The notes under the pieces are model-generated. The model did no database searches, was not told the DNA's origin, and saw only the letters and a program-made list of their open reading frames with translations. From the NCBI GenBank assembly GCA_018456245.1, contig JAGYHQ010000001.1, forward strand, positions 1 through 64,000: a stretch of 64,000 nt of DNA, in the 5' to 3' direction. The position numbers and the translations under genes were made by a program. Origin of the DNA: Tenacibaculum sp. (GTDB lineage: Bacteria; Bacteroidota; Bacteroidia; Flavobacteriales; Flavobacteriaceae). Positions 47,648 to 57,037 of this stretch are shown here, one piece after another. Each line of letters begins with the position of its first letter. The first letter of the stretch is position 1.

Positions 47648-47676
47648 AAATCCGATTCTGTTAAAGAATCGGATTT
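47648..47676. terminator. Intrinsic terminator
   Basis: AAATCCGATTCT and AGAATCGGATTT, 12-bp perfect stem, 5-nt loop, A-rich left and T-rich right. It sits 25 nt beyond the stop of the 88-residue gene and can end that leftward transcript. Confidence 0.82.
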
Positions 47677-47700
47677 TATTATTTTTTTATAAAGCAATTT

Positions 47701-47967
47701 TTATAGTGCATTTATTTTATCTATTAATGCTTTTGCTTTAGTTTCTAACTCTACTCCTATTGATTTAAAGTGTGCTTTTTTGTTCTCAACATTTTTAGTA
47801 TGAATTTTTGCTATTAATTCATCAAAAACAGAAATAGCTTCATCAATAATTGCTTCAGGTTTAGAAGTATCTTCTTTTGGTTTTAATATCCCCCAAACAT
47901 AACATTCTTCTATAATATCTCCTAAAATGTAGTTAATGTCTTTTTTTAAGTTTTTTACGCTTGCCAT
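47701..47967 (-). CDS. Small helical conserved protein, function unknown
   Basis: An 88-residue, predicted all-helical protein (MASVKNLKKDINYILGDIIEECYVWGIL...IIDEAISVFDELIAKIHTKNVENKKAHFKSIGVELETKAKALIDKI). It is a short protein seen widely in Bacteroidetes and lacks any domain I can name. No signal or membrane segment. Single-gene unit with a strong terminator after it. Confidence 0.78.
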   Translation of the reverse strand: MASVKNLKKDINYILGDIIEECYVWGILKPKEDTSKPEAIIDEAISVFDELIAKIHTKNVENKKAHFKSIGVELETKAKALIDKINAL

Positions 47968-48048
47968 AATTTAAAATAATTTTTTGCAAAGCTAATTCAT
48001 TTTATTCAATTTATTAGTAATAATTTACAAAATATTACAATTATTAAA

Positions 48049-48744
48049 TTACTTTAAAATATTTACAATTTCTTTTATGTTTAATATTGTATTATAATCT
48101 ACTTCATTTTTTTGTTCCTCACTAACTTCCTCGTGAGACCAAGTGGTATGAAAAGGCACGTGTATTGCTGAAGCCCCTAATTTTACAAGTGGTAAAACGT
48201 CCGATTTTAACGAATTACCAATCATTAAAAATTCTGACGGATTAATATCTAAACGTTTAATCATTTTTTCATAATCAGATACATTTTTTTCTGACATTAC
48301 CTCAATATGATGAAAATACTTTAATAATCCTGATTTTTCCAATTTTCGTTCTTGGTCTAATAAATCTCCTTTTGTTGCTACAATTAACCTATATTTCCCG
48401 TGTAATTCTTTTAAAACCTCTTCTACACCGTCTAATAAATCAATAGGTTTTTCAAGCATATCTTTACCTATATCTAAAATTTTTTCTATTACTTTTTGGC
48501 TTATTTTATAATTTGATAATTCCAAAGCACTTTCAATCATTGATAGCATAAAACCTTTTACTCCATAACCATATATATCAATATTTATAATCTCTTTTTT
48601 AAACAATTCTTGCTCAATTTTATTCTCAGTTTCATAACCTGATAACAATTTTGCGAATTGTTTTTCAGCATCTCTAAAATAAGTTTCGTTTACCCAAAGT
48701 GTATCATCGGCATCAAAAGCAATTACTTTTATATTTTTATACAT
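48049..48744 (-). CDS. HAD-superfamily hydrolase
   Basis: A 231-residue phosphatase-like protein of the haloacid dehalogenase superfamily. Motif I is AFDADDTLWVNE (nucleophile Asp and general acid), motif II is in LIVATKGDL, motif III is the Lys in SDYEKMI, and motif IV is MIGNSLKSDVLPLVKLGASAIHV. It has a C1 helical cap (about residues 20-90). Substrate is probably a small phosphomonoester but cannot be specified. Same strand as manA, 16 nt away, consistent with co-transcription. Confidence 0.88.
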   Translation of the reverse strand: MYKNIKVIAFDADDTLWVNETYFRDAEKQFAKLLSGYETENKIEQELFKKEIINIDIYGYGVKGFMLSMIESALELSNYKISQKVIEKILDIGKDMLEKPIDLLDGVEEVLKELHGKYRLIVATKGDLLDQERKLEKSGLLKYFHHIEVMSEKNVSDYEKMIKRLDINPSEFLMIGNSLKSDVLPLVKLGASAIHVPFHTTWSHEEVSEEQKNEVDYNTILNIKEIVNILK

Positions 48745-48760
48745 TCTTTAGTTATTTTAA

Positions 48761-49741
48761 TTATTCAATATAAACCTCTAACAATTCTACCTCTTTATTT
48801 GGTTGAATTTCAAATTCTTTTAAACTTGCTGGCACTAATAGTGTTTGTCCTATTTTTAAAGATTCTTTATTATCTTCAATACAAAAATCTGCCTGACCTC
48901 CAACACACATATAAATTATAAAACTATCTTTTTTTGTATGATTTGCTTTATAATTATGTATTAAATGTAAAGAATTAGTTGTAAAATATTTACAATTAAC
49001 AATATTTGTAGGAACATCTTTTTTCCTCGCATAATCCTCTTTATAAGTAGGTTTTACAGAATAATCAATTGAGTTTAAAGCCAAATCAACGTGTAATTCT
49101 CGTGATTTTCCATTCTTATCTTTTCTATTCCAATCAAAAAGCCTGTAAGTAATGTCTGATGTTTCTTGAACCTCCGCTAATAAAACCCCTGCTCCTATTG
49201 CGTGTATTCTACCTGCAGGAACCATATACACATCTCCTTTACTTACATTATCTATATTTAATTGTTTTAAAACTTCTCCTTTTTTAAAATATTCAGAAAA
49301 TGTTTGTTTGTTCGTCTGTTCAGAAAAACCAATGATTATATTACCTTTTTCATCAGAGTTTAATACATACCACATCTCAGTTTTACCCAAAGAATTATGG
49401 CGCTTTTTAGCAAGAATATCATCAGGGTGTACTTGTAAACTTAAATTTTCCTTTGCATCAATAAATTTAATTAACAGCGGAAATTTATCACCAAAACGAT
49501 CATACACCTTATTCCCGACTAAATTATGTTTATATTCTGAAACTAAACTACGTAAAGTTTTACCTTTTAAATCACCCTTCTCTACTATTGAAATGTCTTC
49601 CCCCACATCAGATATTTCCCAACTTTCTCCAATATCATCTCTATCTGACTTTTTACCTAACTGCTGTATAAGTTTTTTTCCACCCCAAATTTTCTCTTTT
49701 AAAATGGGGTTAAACTTTAAAAATTGATTTATCTTTTTCAT
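48761..49741 (-). CDS. manA: Class I mannose-6-phosphate isomerase
   Basis: A 326-residue zinc enzyme that interconverts mannose-6-phosphate and fructose-6-phosphate, feeding GDP-mannose synthesis or mannose use. Motifs are NPILKEKIWGGKKL, SWEISDVGEDISIV, FPLLIKFIDAKENLSLQVHPDD (zinc ligands), GKTEMWYVLNS and VPAGRIHAIGAGVLLAEVQETSDITYRLFDWNR. This is the short bacterial/Bacteroidetes form. It may be coupled to the HAD gene downstream. Confidence 0.93.
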   Translation of the reverse strand: MKKINQFLKFNPILKEKIWGGKKLIQQLGKKSDRDDIGESWEISDVGEDISIVEKGDLKGKTLRSLVSEYKHNLVGNKVYDRFGDKFPLLIKFIDAKENLSLQVHPDDILAKKRHNSLGKTEMWYVLNSDEKGNIIIGFSEQTNKQTFSEYFKKGEVLKQLNIDNVSKGDVYMVPAGRIHAIGAGVLLAEVQETSDITYRLFDWNRKDKNGKSRELHVDLALNSIDYSVKPTYKEDYARKKDVPTNIVNCKYFTTNSLHLIHNYKANHTKKDSFIIYMCVGGQADFCIEDNKESLKIGQTLLVPASLKEFEIQPNKEVELLEVYIE

Positions 49742-49787
49742 TAAATTATAATATCCTGAATAGGTTTATTTCTTTGTTACAATTGCT

Positions 49788-50309
49788 CTAAACGTATTCA
49801 GAGATTTTATCATACGATTTTTCAAAAATTATTTTAAACCAAATAGTGTATTTATCAGGGTTTTGTTCAATATCTTTTTTAACATCCTCTAATGGCATCC
49901 ATTTAAAAGCCTCCACCTCTTCTCTATTTATTTTAGGATTATCGTTAAATTTACCTATCATTACGTGGTCAAACTCGTGTTCTGTTAAACCATTATTAAA
50001 CGGAGCTTTATAAATGAATGAAAACACCTCTTTTAACTCACAAACAAATCCCATTTCCTCTTGCAATCTACGTTTTCCTGCTTCAATATTGGTTTCTCCC
50101 TCCCTTTGATGTGAGCAACAAGTATTAGTCCATAACAATGGCGAATGATACTTTTCTTTTGCTCTTTGTTGTAACATTAACTCTCCCTTATCATTAAAAA
50201 CAAAAACCGAAAAAGCCCTATGTAACAATGCCTTTTCGTGTGCTTCTATTTTTTCCATTAATCCCACAGGATTATCTTGTTTATCAACTAATATAACTTT
50301 TTCAATCAT
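49788..50309 (-). CDS. idi: Isopentenyl-diphosphate delta-isomerase, type 1
   Basis: A 173-residue Nudix-fold enzyme that converts IPP to DMAPP for isoprenoid synthesis. Visible are VDKQDNPVGLMEKIEAH, HRAFSVFVFNDKGELMLQQRA, the active-site Cys in LLWTNTCCSHQREGE, the Nudix-like RRLQEEMGF and the catalytic Glu region LTEHEFDHVMIGKF. It shares the window with menA, whose polyprenyl donor depends on this pathway. Single-gene unit divergent from prfC. Confidence 0.94.
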   Translation of the reverse strand: MIEKVILVDKQDNPVGLMEKIEAHEKALLHRAFSVFVFNDKGELMLQQRAKEKYHSPLLWTNTCCSHQREGETNIEAGKRRLQEEMGFVCELKEVFSFIYKAPFNNGLTEHEFDHVMIGKFNDNPKINREEVEAFKWMPLEDVKKDIEQNPDKYTIWFKIIFEKSYDKISEYV

Positions 50310-50383
50310 ATGGCAAATTTACTAAGATTGTTTTTAATGATATTTAAATTATTCTTAAACATTTAATTTATTTCTAAAAAACT

Positions 50384-50391
50384 ATCTTTGC
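50384..50391 (+). promoter_or_regulatory. Putative -7 box for prfC
   Basis: TATCTTTG matches TAnnTTTG and is 18 nt upstream of the prfC ATG, implying a very short leader. No perfect TTTG -33 element is seen. Confidence 0.45.
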
Positions 50392-50408
50392 AACCTTAAT
50401 TTTTACAG

Positions 50409-51998
50409 ATGAGTTTTTTAAAAGAAATAGAAAGAAGACGTACATTCGGTATTATATCTCACCCTGATGCTGGTAAAACAACATTAACCGAAAAACTACT
50501 ATTATTTGGTGGAGCAATTAAAGAAGCTGGAGCCGTTAAAAATAACAAAATAAAAAAAGGAGCTACTTCCGATTTTATGGAAATTGAACGCCAACGTGGA
50601 ATTTCTGTAGCTACATCAGTTTTAGCATTTATTTATAAGGATAAAAAAATAAATATTCTTGATACCCCCGGGCACAAAGATTTTGCAGAAGATACATTTA
50701 GGACTTTAACCGCCGTAGATAGTGTTATAGTTGTTGTTGACGTTGCAAAAGGTGTAGAAGAACAAACTGAAAAATTGGTAGAGGTTTGTAGAATGCGAAA
50801 AATTCCTATAATCGTATTTATTAATAAGTTAGACCGTGAGGGTAAAGATGCTTTTGATTTATTAGATGAAGTAGAGCAAAAATTAGGATTAAAAGTTACT
50901 CCTTTAAGTTTCCCTATTGGTATGGGGTATGATTTTAAAGGAATTTATAATATTTGGGAACAAAAACTAAATCTTTTTTCTCCTGATAATAAACAAAAAA
51001 TTTCAGAAGGTGTAGAATTTAACGATATAAACAACCCTGAATTAGATAAACTTGTAGGAGAAAAATCTGCCAATACACTTAGAGATGAATTGGAAATGGT
51101 GTATGAGATATACCCTAAATTTAATCAAGAAGAATATTTAGAAGGTAATTTACAACCTGTTTTCTTTGGTTCTGCTTTAAATAATTTTGGTGTAAAAGAA
51201 TTATTAGATTGCTTTATTAATATTGCTCCAAAGCCACAGCCAAAAATGTCTGATGTGCGTTTAGTAGATTCAAAAGAAGATAAATTAACCGGTTTTGTAT
51301 TTAAAATACATGCTAATATGGATCCCAAACATCGTGACCGTTTGGCATTCATTAAAATCGTATCGGGTACTTTTAAACGAAATGCCCCTTACTTGCACAC
51401 TCGTTTAGGTAAAAAAATGAAATTTTCAAGTCCTAACACCTTTTTTGCCGAAAAGAAAGAAATTGTTGATGAATCATTCGCTGGAGATATTGTAGGTTTA
51501 CACGACACAGGAAATTTTAAAATAGGAGATACATTAACCGAAGGAGAACAACTAAACTTTAAAGGAATACCAAGTTTTTCACCCGAACATTTTAGATATG
51601 TTAATAATGCCGACCCTTTAAAATCAAAACAATTATACAAAGGTTTAGACCAGTTAATGGACGAAGGTGTGGCTCAATTATTTACAATGGAAATGAACGG
51701 TAGAAAAATTGTAGGTACTGTTGGTGCTTTACAATATGAAGTAATTCAATACCGATTAGAACACGAATACGGGGCAAAATGTACATATGAAAATATTTCA
51801 GTACATAAAGCTTGTTGGGTACAACCTGAAGACCCTAAAAATGACGAGTTTAAAGAATTTAAACAATTAAAACAACGTTATTTAGCAAGAGATAAACAAG
51901 GACAATTAGTATTTTTGGCTGATTCTGCTTTTACAATACAGATGACACAACAGAAATTCCCTACAGTGAAACTACATTTTACCAGTGAATTTGATTAA
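50409..51998 (+). CDS. prfC: Peptide chain release factor 3
   Basis: A 529-residue translational GTPase that recycles RF1/RF2 from the ribosome. GTPase motifs: G1 SHPDAGKTTLTEKLL, G2 region RQRGISVATSV, G3 DTPGHKDFAEDT, G4 FINKLDREGKDAFDLLD. Domain II and III features follow (VDESFAGDIVGLHDTGNFKIGDTL, VGALQYEVIQYRLEHEYGA), which distinguish RF3 from EF-G. Normal length and complete. Confidence 0.95.
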   Translation: MSFLKEIERRRTFGIISHPDAGKTTLTEKLLLFGGAIKEAGAVKNNKIKKGATSDFMEIERQRGISVATSVLAFIYKDKKINILDTPGHKDFAEDTFRTLTAVDSVIVVVDVAKGVEEQTEKLVEVCRMRKIPIIVFINKLDREGKDAFDLLDEVEQKLGLKVTPLSFPIGMGYDFKGIYNIWEQKLNLFSPDNKQKISEGVEFNDINNPELDKLVGEKSANTLRDELEMVYEIYPKFNQEEYLEGNLQPVFFGSALNNFGVKELLDCFINIAPKPQPKMSDVRLVDSKEDKLTGFVFKIHANMDPKHRDRLAFIKIVSGTFKRNAPYLHTRLGKKMKFSSPNTFFAEKKEIVDESFAGDIVGLHDTGNFKIGDTLTEGEQLNFKGIPSFSPEHFRYVNNADPLKSKQLYKGLDQLMDEGVAQLFTMEMNGRKIVGTVGALQYEVIQYRLEHEYGAKCTYENISVHKACWVQPEDPKNDEFKEFKQLKQRYLARDKQGQLVFLADSAFTIQMTQQKFPTVKLHFTSEFD

Positions 51999-52005
51999 AA
52001 AATAT

Positions 52006-52013
52006 TAACTTTG
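52006..52013 (+). promoter_or_regulatory. Putative -7 box for the peptidylprolyl isomerase gene
   Basis: TAACTTTG fits TAnnTTTG 17 nt before the ATG at 52030. A TTTG lies only 12 nt upstream, too near for a standard -33 element. Confidence 0.4.
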
Positions 52014-52029
52014 CCGTCATAAAAAACAA

Positions 52030-52968
52030 ATGATTAAAATGGAAAACGGAATTTACGCAAAATTCACTACTCAAAGAGGTAGTATATTAGTAAAATTAGA
52101 ACACGAAAAAACACCAGGTACAGTAGGTAACTTTGTTGCTTTAGCTGAAGGTGATATGTTTAACAAAGCTAAACCACAAGGAAAACCTTTTTATAACGGA
52201 TTAAGATTTCATAGAGTAATTGCTGATTTTATGATACAAGGAGGGTGCCCTGAAGGTACAGGTATGGGTAACCCTGGATATGAGTTTGATGATGAAATTC
52301 ATCCTGATTTAAAACATGATGCACCAGGTAAATTATCAATGGCAAATTCAGGACCAAATACAAATGGTTCTCAATTTTTTATTACACACGTTGAAACTCC
52401 TTGGTTAGACGGTAAACACACTGTTTTCGGTAATGTTATTGAAGGGCAAGAAGTTGTTGATACTGTTCAACAAGATGATGAAATGAGAGTTGAAATTTTA
52501 AGAGTTGGTGAAGAGGCTGAAAAATGGAATGCAATTGAAGCATTTAGAGTTTTTGACGGAGAAAGAGAAAAACGCAAAGAGGAAGAAAAACTTAAACAAC
52601 AAAAATTATTAGACGAAGTTGCTGCAGGATATGATGAAACTGAATCTGGTTTACGTTATAAAGTTCTACAAAAAGGAGAAGGTAAAAAAGTAAAGAAAGG
52701 CGATAATATTTCTGTTCATTATAAAGGGCAGTTATTAGACGGTACTGTATTTGATTCTTCATACAAAAGAAAACAACCTATTGACCTTACTATTGGTGTT
52801 GGGCAAGTAATTAAAGGTTGGGACGAAGGTATTACATTATTAAACCAAGGAGATAAAGCTCGTTTAGTAATTCCTTCTGATTTAGCCTACGGAAAAGCAG
52901 GTGCTGGAGGAGTTATTCCACCTAATGCAACCTTAATTTTTGATATTGAAGTTATGGACATTAAATAA
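52030..52968 (+). CDS. Cyclophilin-FKBP fusion peptidylprolyl isomerase
   Basis: A 312-residue double PPIase. The cyclophilin domain spans about 1-165 ([63 protein letters not shown]), followed by a charged helical linker ([14 protein letters not shown]) and an FKBP domain (about 200-312; [65 protein letters not shown]). No signal peptide, so cytoplasmic folding help is likely. The ATG at 52039 is an alternative start. It sits 31 nt after prfC. Confidence 0.93.
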   Translation: MIKMENGIYAKFTTQRGSILVKLEHEKTPGTVGNFVALAEGDMFNKAKPQGKPFYNGLRFHRVIADFMIQGGCPEGTGMGNPGYEFDDEIHPDLKHDAPGKLSMANSGPNTNGSQFFITHVETPWLDGKHTVFGNVIEGQEVVDTVQQDDEMRVEILRVGEEAEKWNAIEAFRVFDGEREKRKEEEKLKQQKLLDEVAAGYDETESGLRYKVLQKGEGKKVKKGDNISVHYKGQLLDGTVFDSSYKRKQPIDLTIGVGQVIKGWDEGITLLNQGDKARLVIPSDLAYGKAGAGGVIPPNATLIFDIEVMDIK

Positions 52969-52986
52969 ATTAAAGTAAATAAGCTA

Positions 52987-53024
52987 AAAAAAGCTGTTTA
53001 AACCTTAGTTTAAACAGCTTTTTT
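52987..53024. terminator. Bidirectional intrinsic terminator
   Basis: AAAAAAGCTGTTTAAAC and its complement, 17-bp perfect stem with a CTTA loop, T-rich on the right. It closes the PPIase gene and, from the other side, the YqaE gene. Confidence 0.88.
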
Positions 53025-53031
53025 ATTTTTT

Positions 53032-53196
53032 TTAAATTTGATATCTTGGGTTATTTAAAATTACTAACGCTCCTATAACACCAGGTACCCAACCACATAA
53101 CGTAAGTAAAAAAACAATAATAAATGAACCACATCCTTTATCTATAACAGATAATGGAGGAAAGAAAATTGCTAATAATACTCTGAGTATACTCAT
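53032..53196 (-). CDS. YqaE/Pmp3 family small membrane protein
   Basis: A 54-residue gene too short for the ORF track. The sequence MSILRVLLAIFFPPLSVIDKGCG, then LLTLCGWVPGVIGALVIL, is the Pmp3/YqaE signature: two transmembrane helices joined by a short loop. Family members in yeast and plants affect membrane potential and salt tolerance; bacterial function is uncertain, and the gene is often stress-induced. Ends in NPRYQI. It is followed by the shared terminator and lies 63 nt from the convergently oriented... neighbouring C1 peptidase stop on the same strand upstream. Confidence 0.88.
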   Translation of the reverse strand: MSILRVLLAIFFPPLSVIDKGCGSFIIVFLLTLCGWVPGVIGALVILNNPRYQI

Positions 53197-53259
53197 ATAA
53201 TAATTTTGGTTTACTAAAATAAGACTGTTATTTTAATATTTTGTTACAAAAAACGTGCC

Positions 53260-54432
53260 CTAAATTTTATTAAGTATTCTTTTAGGAAGTCCTTTTTTAT
53301 TTAGTAAAATAGCAGTTGTTTTATATTGAACAAATGCCTTTGTTACATATAAATACCCTTTATGGTCATTTTTTGTACCCCAAGAATTTTTTACAATATA
53401 ATATTCTTTTCCGTTTTGGTCTTTTGCTAAACCTACTATTTGCATTCCGTGGTCATCAGTAGTTGTGTAATTATCAAAAGCCTCTTGCCTCATTTCATCA
53501 GTAATTACACGTTCTTTTTGTGGTTTATTAAATAATTCTTCTCTTTCTTCCTTACTCATATCAGTATATTCTTTTTTAGGAACAAATGCCACACCGTTTT
53601 TCCAACTGAAATATTTTTCACTAACATCTGTTGCCCAACCTACTGTGTACCCTTCTTTTAAGGCATTATCAATAACATCGGTTAAATCTTTTGTTGTTAC
53701 GTTAAATGTATAATCAAAACTCCAATTATCAGGTACTGGGAAAAATACAAATTCATATAAAGGCTCTGCAGGAATTGCACTTAATTCTATATAATCTTTG
53801 GCATTTAATCCAATAACCTCTTTTGCGAATGATTTAGGTGTGTAAACTTTTCCGTTATAAAAAAATGATTCAGGTACTTTTCCTAAATAAGTATCTAAAA
53901 CTGCGGTAAAAGCAGGTAACCAATTTTTAGTAAGTTTTCCGTTTTTATTTTTAATAATTCCGTCAAGCATTCCTTTTAAAATTGATTGCATTTCAGCAAA
54001 ACGGTTAATTTTTGTACCGTAATTTAACCCCGTATATTCTAAGTAAGGAACAGCCCCATATTTATCAAGAATATTAACAACATCATGTAGCTGACCACCG
54101 TCTCCCCAAGATAAATGTCCGTGCATTTTTACATAATTTCTCGCTTTTTCAATATAAGTACATCTAGCTGTATAAATTTCAGAAATATCAACAGGTTGTT
54201 TACCTTTTTTAATCATTTCTGATTCTAAAAAAGAGTTACCTGAATAACTCCAACAAGTTCCGCTACTCCCTTGGTTTTTTACAGGATTATGGGTTAAGTT
54301 AATAATTGTTGTAAACTTAAATCCTTCTTTAGATTTTTCTGATTTGTTTTTAGATAAAGAGTTTACTAAATCATCTTGTGCAAAAAGTGATGCCCCTAAT
54401 AAAAGTGAAATTGATAAAAATATTCGTTTCAT
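53260..54432 (-). CDS. C1 family (bleomycin hydrolase-like) cysteine peptidase, exported
   Basis: A 390-residue papain-clan peptidase resembling aminopeptidase C. The ATG at 54432 (MKRIFLSISLLLGASLFAQ) begins a signal peptide; the longer track start adds nine residues and hides it. The catalytic Cys is in NQGSSGTCWSYSGNSFLE, the His in DDHGMQIVGLAKD and the Asn in YIVKNSWGTKND. The C1B family is usually cytoplasmic, but Bacteroidetes often have exported versions like this one. Likely degrades peptides in the periplasm. Confidence 0.88.
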   Translation of the reverse strand: MKRIFLSISLLLGASLFAQDDLVNSLSKNKSEKSKEGFKFTTIINLTHNPVKNQGSSGTCWSYSGNSFLESEMIKKGKQPVDISEIYTARCTYIEKARNYVKMHGHLSWGDGGQLHDVVNILDKYGAVPYLEYTGLNYGTKINRFAEMQSILKGMLDGIIKNKNGKLTKNWLPAFTAVLDTYLGKVPESFFYNGKVYTPKSFAKEVIGLNAKDYIELSAIPAEPLYEFVFFPVPDNWSFDYTFNVTTKDLTDVIDNALKEGYTVGWATDVSEKYFSWKNGVAFVPKKEYTDMSKEEREELFNKPQKERVITDEMRQEAFDNYTTTDDHGMQIVGLAKDQNGKEYYIVKNSWGTKNDHKGYLYVTKAFVQYKTTAILLNKKGLPKRILNKI

Positions 54433-54481
54433 AATTAAAATTTTAAATAATGTTTTCAAATATACTGTTTTATAAATATGT

Positions 54482-55483
54482 TTAATGCATAATCTTAAAC
54501 AACAATTCTTTTAAAATATCAGAATGTGTTTGATTTGCTCCTACCCCTTTACTTTTAACGTCTGCCTCACGCAGTAAAGTAATAATTTGAGACACTTTTC
54601 TCATCGGGTAGTTTTTTGATGCCTCAACGTAATCTCCAACAAAATAAGGATTTACCCCCAACGCTTTTGCTACCGATATTTTAGATTTATCTTTTAAACC
54701 ATGATACTGCAAAAGCTGAGTGAAAAAACTATTTAACAATGAAATAGTAACCACCAAAGGATTATCTTTTGGATTTTGAGCAAAATAATTAATAATTCTG
54801 TTAGCCTTTACAACATTTAATTGCCCAATTGCTTTACGTAATTCAAAATTATTAAAGTCTTTTGAAATTCCTATATTTTCCTCTATATGCCCAGCATTAA
54901 TAATAGTATTTTCTTGTAAAACTGATGTTAACTTGTTAAGTTCATTTGCTATTTTCGTTAAATCCGTCCCCAAAAACTCAACTAACATTTGTGATGCTTT
55001 TGGCTCTATTTTATATTTTTTACCTGATAAAACCCTTACTATCCAATCAGCTACTTGGTTTTCATATAGTTTTTTACTTTCATAAATAAGTCCGTTTTTC
55101 GCTATTACTTTATATAATTTCTTACGTTTATCAAGTTTTTTATATTTATAATTAAGCACCAAAACCGTTGTTTGATGCGGATTTTCAGCATAACTTTCTA
55201 ATTTATCAATAGTCTTGCTTAAATCTTGTGCTTCCTTTACAATTATTACTTGGCGTTCTGCCATCATTGGGTATCTTTTTGCCGACCCCACAATATCTTC
55301 AACCGATACATCTCTACCATACAGCACAAGCTGGTCAAACCCTTTATCTGCCTCATTTAAAACATTTTCTTCAATAAAACCGGAAATTTTATCAATATAA
55401 TATGGCTCCTCGCCCATTAATAAATAAATAGGTTTTAAATTTCCATTTTTAATATCTTCTACAATATTTTTTATTTCGTTCAT
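54482..55483 (-). CDS. holA: DNA polymerase III delta subunit
   Basis: A 333-residue clamp-loader subunit. It shows the Bacteroidetes-type HolA features: YLLMGEEPYYIDKISGFIEENVL, a degenerate AAA+ N-terminal domain (KRYPMMAERQVIIVKEAQ, TVLVLNYKYKKLDKRKKLYK), a helical middle, and NPLVVTISLLNSFFTQLLQYHGLK plus LREADVKSKGVGANQTHSDILKELLFKIM at the C-terminus. No intact Walker A is expected in delta. Divergent from the HsdR-N-like gene. Complete and normal in length. Confidence 0.92.
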   Translation of the reverse strand: MNEIKNIVEDIKNGNLKPIYLLMGEEPYYIDKISGFIEENVLNEADKGFDQLVLYGRDVSVEDIVGSAKRYPMMAERQVIIVKEAQDLSKTIDKLESYAENPHQTTVLVLNYKYKKLDKRKKLYKVIAKNGLIYESKKLYENQVADWIVRVLSGKKYKIEPKASQMLVEFLGTDLTKIANELNKLTSVLQENTIINAGHIEENIGISKDFNNFELRKAIGQLNVVKANRIINYFAQNPKDNPLVVTISLLNSFFTQLLQYHGLKDKSKISVAKALGVNPYFVGDYVEASKNYPMRKVSQIITLLREADVKSKGVGANQTHSDILKELLFKIMH

Positions 55484-55545
55484 AAAACATTTTTAACTAA
55501 TTCCTTAAACGGACTTTATTATATTTGTTGCATTATTTTTACAGA

Positions 55546-55995
55546 ATGCAAAAACTTAATCTTCCAACATACAAATTCAACCTCAAAAATAGTGAAAAAC
55601 ATACGCTTATTTTTGATGAATTACGAAAAAAATATATAGTTTTAACTCCTGAAGAATGGGTTAGGCAACATTTTGTTAAGTTTTTAATTAATGAAAAAAA
55701 ATACCCAGTATCATTAATTGCTATTGAAAAACAGATTAAAATTAATAATTTAAACAAAAGGACTGATATTCTTATTTTTTCAAAAGAGGGGTTGCCAAAT
55801 ATTATTGTTGAATGCAAAGCACCACATATTAAAATAACACAAGATACTTTTGACCAAATTGCCCGTTACAACCTAAAATTAAAGGCTAATTATTTAATTG
55901 TAACCAACGGATTACAACATTATTATTGCCAATTAAACGCAAATGAACAGAGTTATATTTTTTTAAAAGATATTCCTTCATATAATAAATTGTAA
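55546..55995 (+). CDS. HsdR N-terminal-like PD-(D/E)XK nuclease-fold protein
   Basis: A 149-residue stand-alone protein with the nuclease domain found at the N-terminus of type I restriction HsdR subunits. The core is RTDILIFSKEGLPNIIVECKAP, giving the D and ExK residues. I start at the ATG at 55546 (MQKLNLPTYKFN) rather than the track's TTG. It lacks helicase and specificity domains, and no HsdM or HsdS is near. In Flavobacteriia this short protein is a common neighbour of holA, so it is probably a resident gene rather than a broken restriction system. Target unknown. Confidence 0.85.
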   Translation: MQKLNLPTYKFNLKNSEKHTLIFDELRKKYIVLTPEEWVRQHFVKFLINEKKYPVSLIAIEKQIKINNLNKRTDILIFSKEGLPNIIVECKAPHIKITQDTFDQIARYNLKLKANYLIVTNGLQHYYCQLNANEQSYIFLKDIPSYNKL

Positions 55996-56005
55996 TTTTG
56001 TAATA

Positions 56006-57001
56006 TTGAAAACAGCAATAGTCATATTAAATTGGAACGGAAGAAAACTACTTGAACAGTTTTTGCCATCTATCATTGAAAATAATTCAAATGATGCTGA
56101 AATTTATGTGGCTGACAATAATTCAACCGATACTTCAATTGATTTTGTTAGGAAAAATTTTCCTACTGTAAAAATTGTAAAAAACGAATCTAATGGCGGA
56201 TATGCAAAAGGTTATAATGACGCTTTAAAACATATAAAAGCCGATATTTATTGCTTAATTAATTCAGATATTGAAGTTACAAAAAATTGGTTACCTCCTA
56301 TTTTAGAAGTTTTTAAAAACGAAGAGAATACAACAATAATTCAACCTAAATTATTAGATTTTAAAGATAAAACTAAATTTGAATATGCAGGTGCAGGTGG
56401 TGGTTTTATAGATAAATTTGGCTACCCATATTGCCGTGGACGCATTTTTAATACTATTGAAACCGACAACAAACAATTTAATGATATTACAGAAATTTTT
56501 TGGGCATCAGGCGCTTGTTTATTTATTAGAAGTGAAGTTTTTCATAAACTAAACGGATTTGATGAAGACTATTTTGCTCATCAAGAAGAAATTGATTTAT
56601 GTTGGAGGGCAAAAAACAATGGTTATAATATTAAATATGTTGGAAACTCTACTGTTTATCACGTAGGTGGAGCTACTTTACAAGAAAGCAACCCTCATAA
56701 AACATATTTAAACTTTAGAAATAGTCTATTCAATATTTTAAAAAATACACCAAGTAAAACATTAATATTTGTTATTTTAACTCGGTTAATTTTAGACGGA
56801 ATTGCAGGAATAAAATTTATAATAGAACTTAAACCTATTCATTTTTGGTCTATTTTAAAAGCCCATTTTAGTTTTTATAAAAACTTACCTAAATTTGTAA
56901 AAAAGAGAAAAAAACTACAACAAAAATCGGGCTATTACAAACATAAATCTATAGTTTGGCAGTATTTTATTTTAGGTAAAAAAATGTTTAAAGATTTGTA
57001 A
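56006..57001 (+). CDS. Family 2 glycosyltransferase
   Basis: A 331-residue GT-A fold transferase of the rhamnosyltransferase/WbbL-like kind. Motifs are KTAIVILNWNGRKLLEQF, VADNNSTDTSID, NGGYAKGYNDALK, the metal-site INSDIEV and an EEIDLCWRAKNNGY acceptor-side motif. A C-terminal hydrophobic stretch may associate with the membrane. The start appears to be TTG at 56006, 11 nt after the HsdR-N-like gene; no ATG is in reach. It probably acts in surface polysaccharide or O-antigen synthesis; sugar unknown. Confidence 0.87.
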   Translation: MKTAIVILNWNGRKLLEQFLPSIIENNSNDAEIYVADNNSTDTSIDFVRKNFPTVKIVKNESNGGYAKGYNDALKHIKADIYCLINSDIEVTKNWLPPILEVFKNEENTTIIQPKLLDFKDKTKFEYAGAGGGFIDKFGYPYCRGRIFNTIETDNKQFNDITEIFWASGACLFIRSEVFHKLNGFDEDYFAHQEEIDLCWRAKNNGYNIKYVGNSTVYHVGGATLQESNPHKTYLNFRNSLFNILKNTPSKTLIFVILTRLILDGIAGIKFIIELKPIHFWSILKAHFSFYKNLPKFVKKRKKLQQKSGYYKHKSIVWQYFILGKKMFKDL

Positions 57002-57037
57002 TTTACATAAAACCCTACCTATAAAACTATAAGTAGT

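Noticed and set aside
55546-55995. Remnant of a type I restriction-modification system
   Set aside because: Only an HsdR-N-like domain is present, complete and at the conserved position beside holA; no HsdM, HsdS or helicase fragments are nearby.
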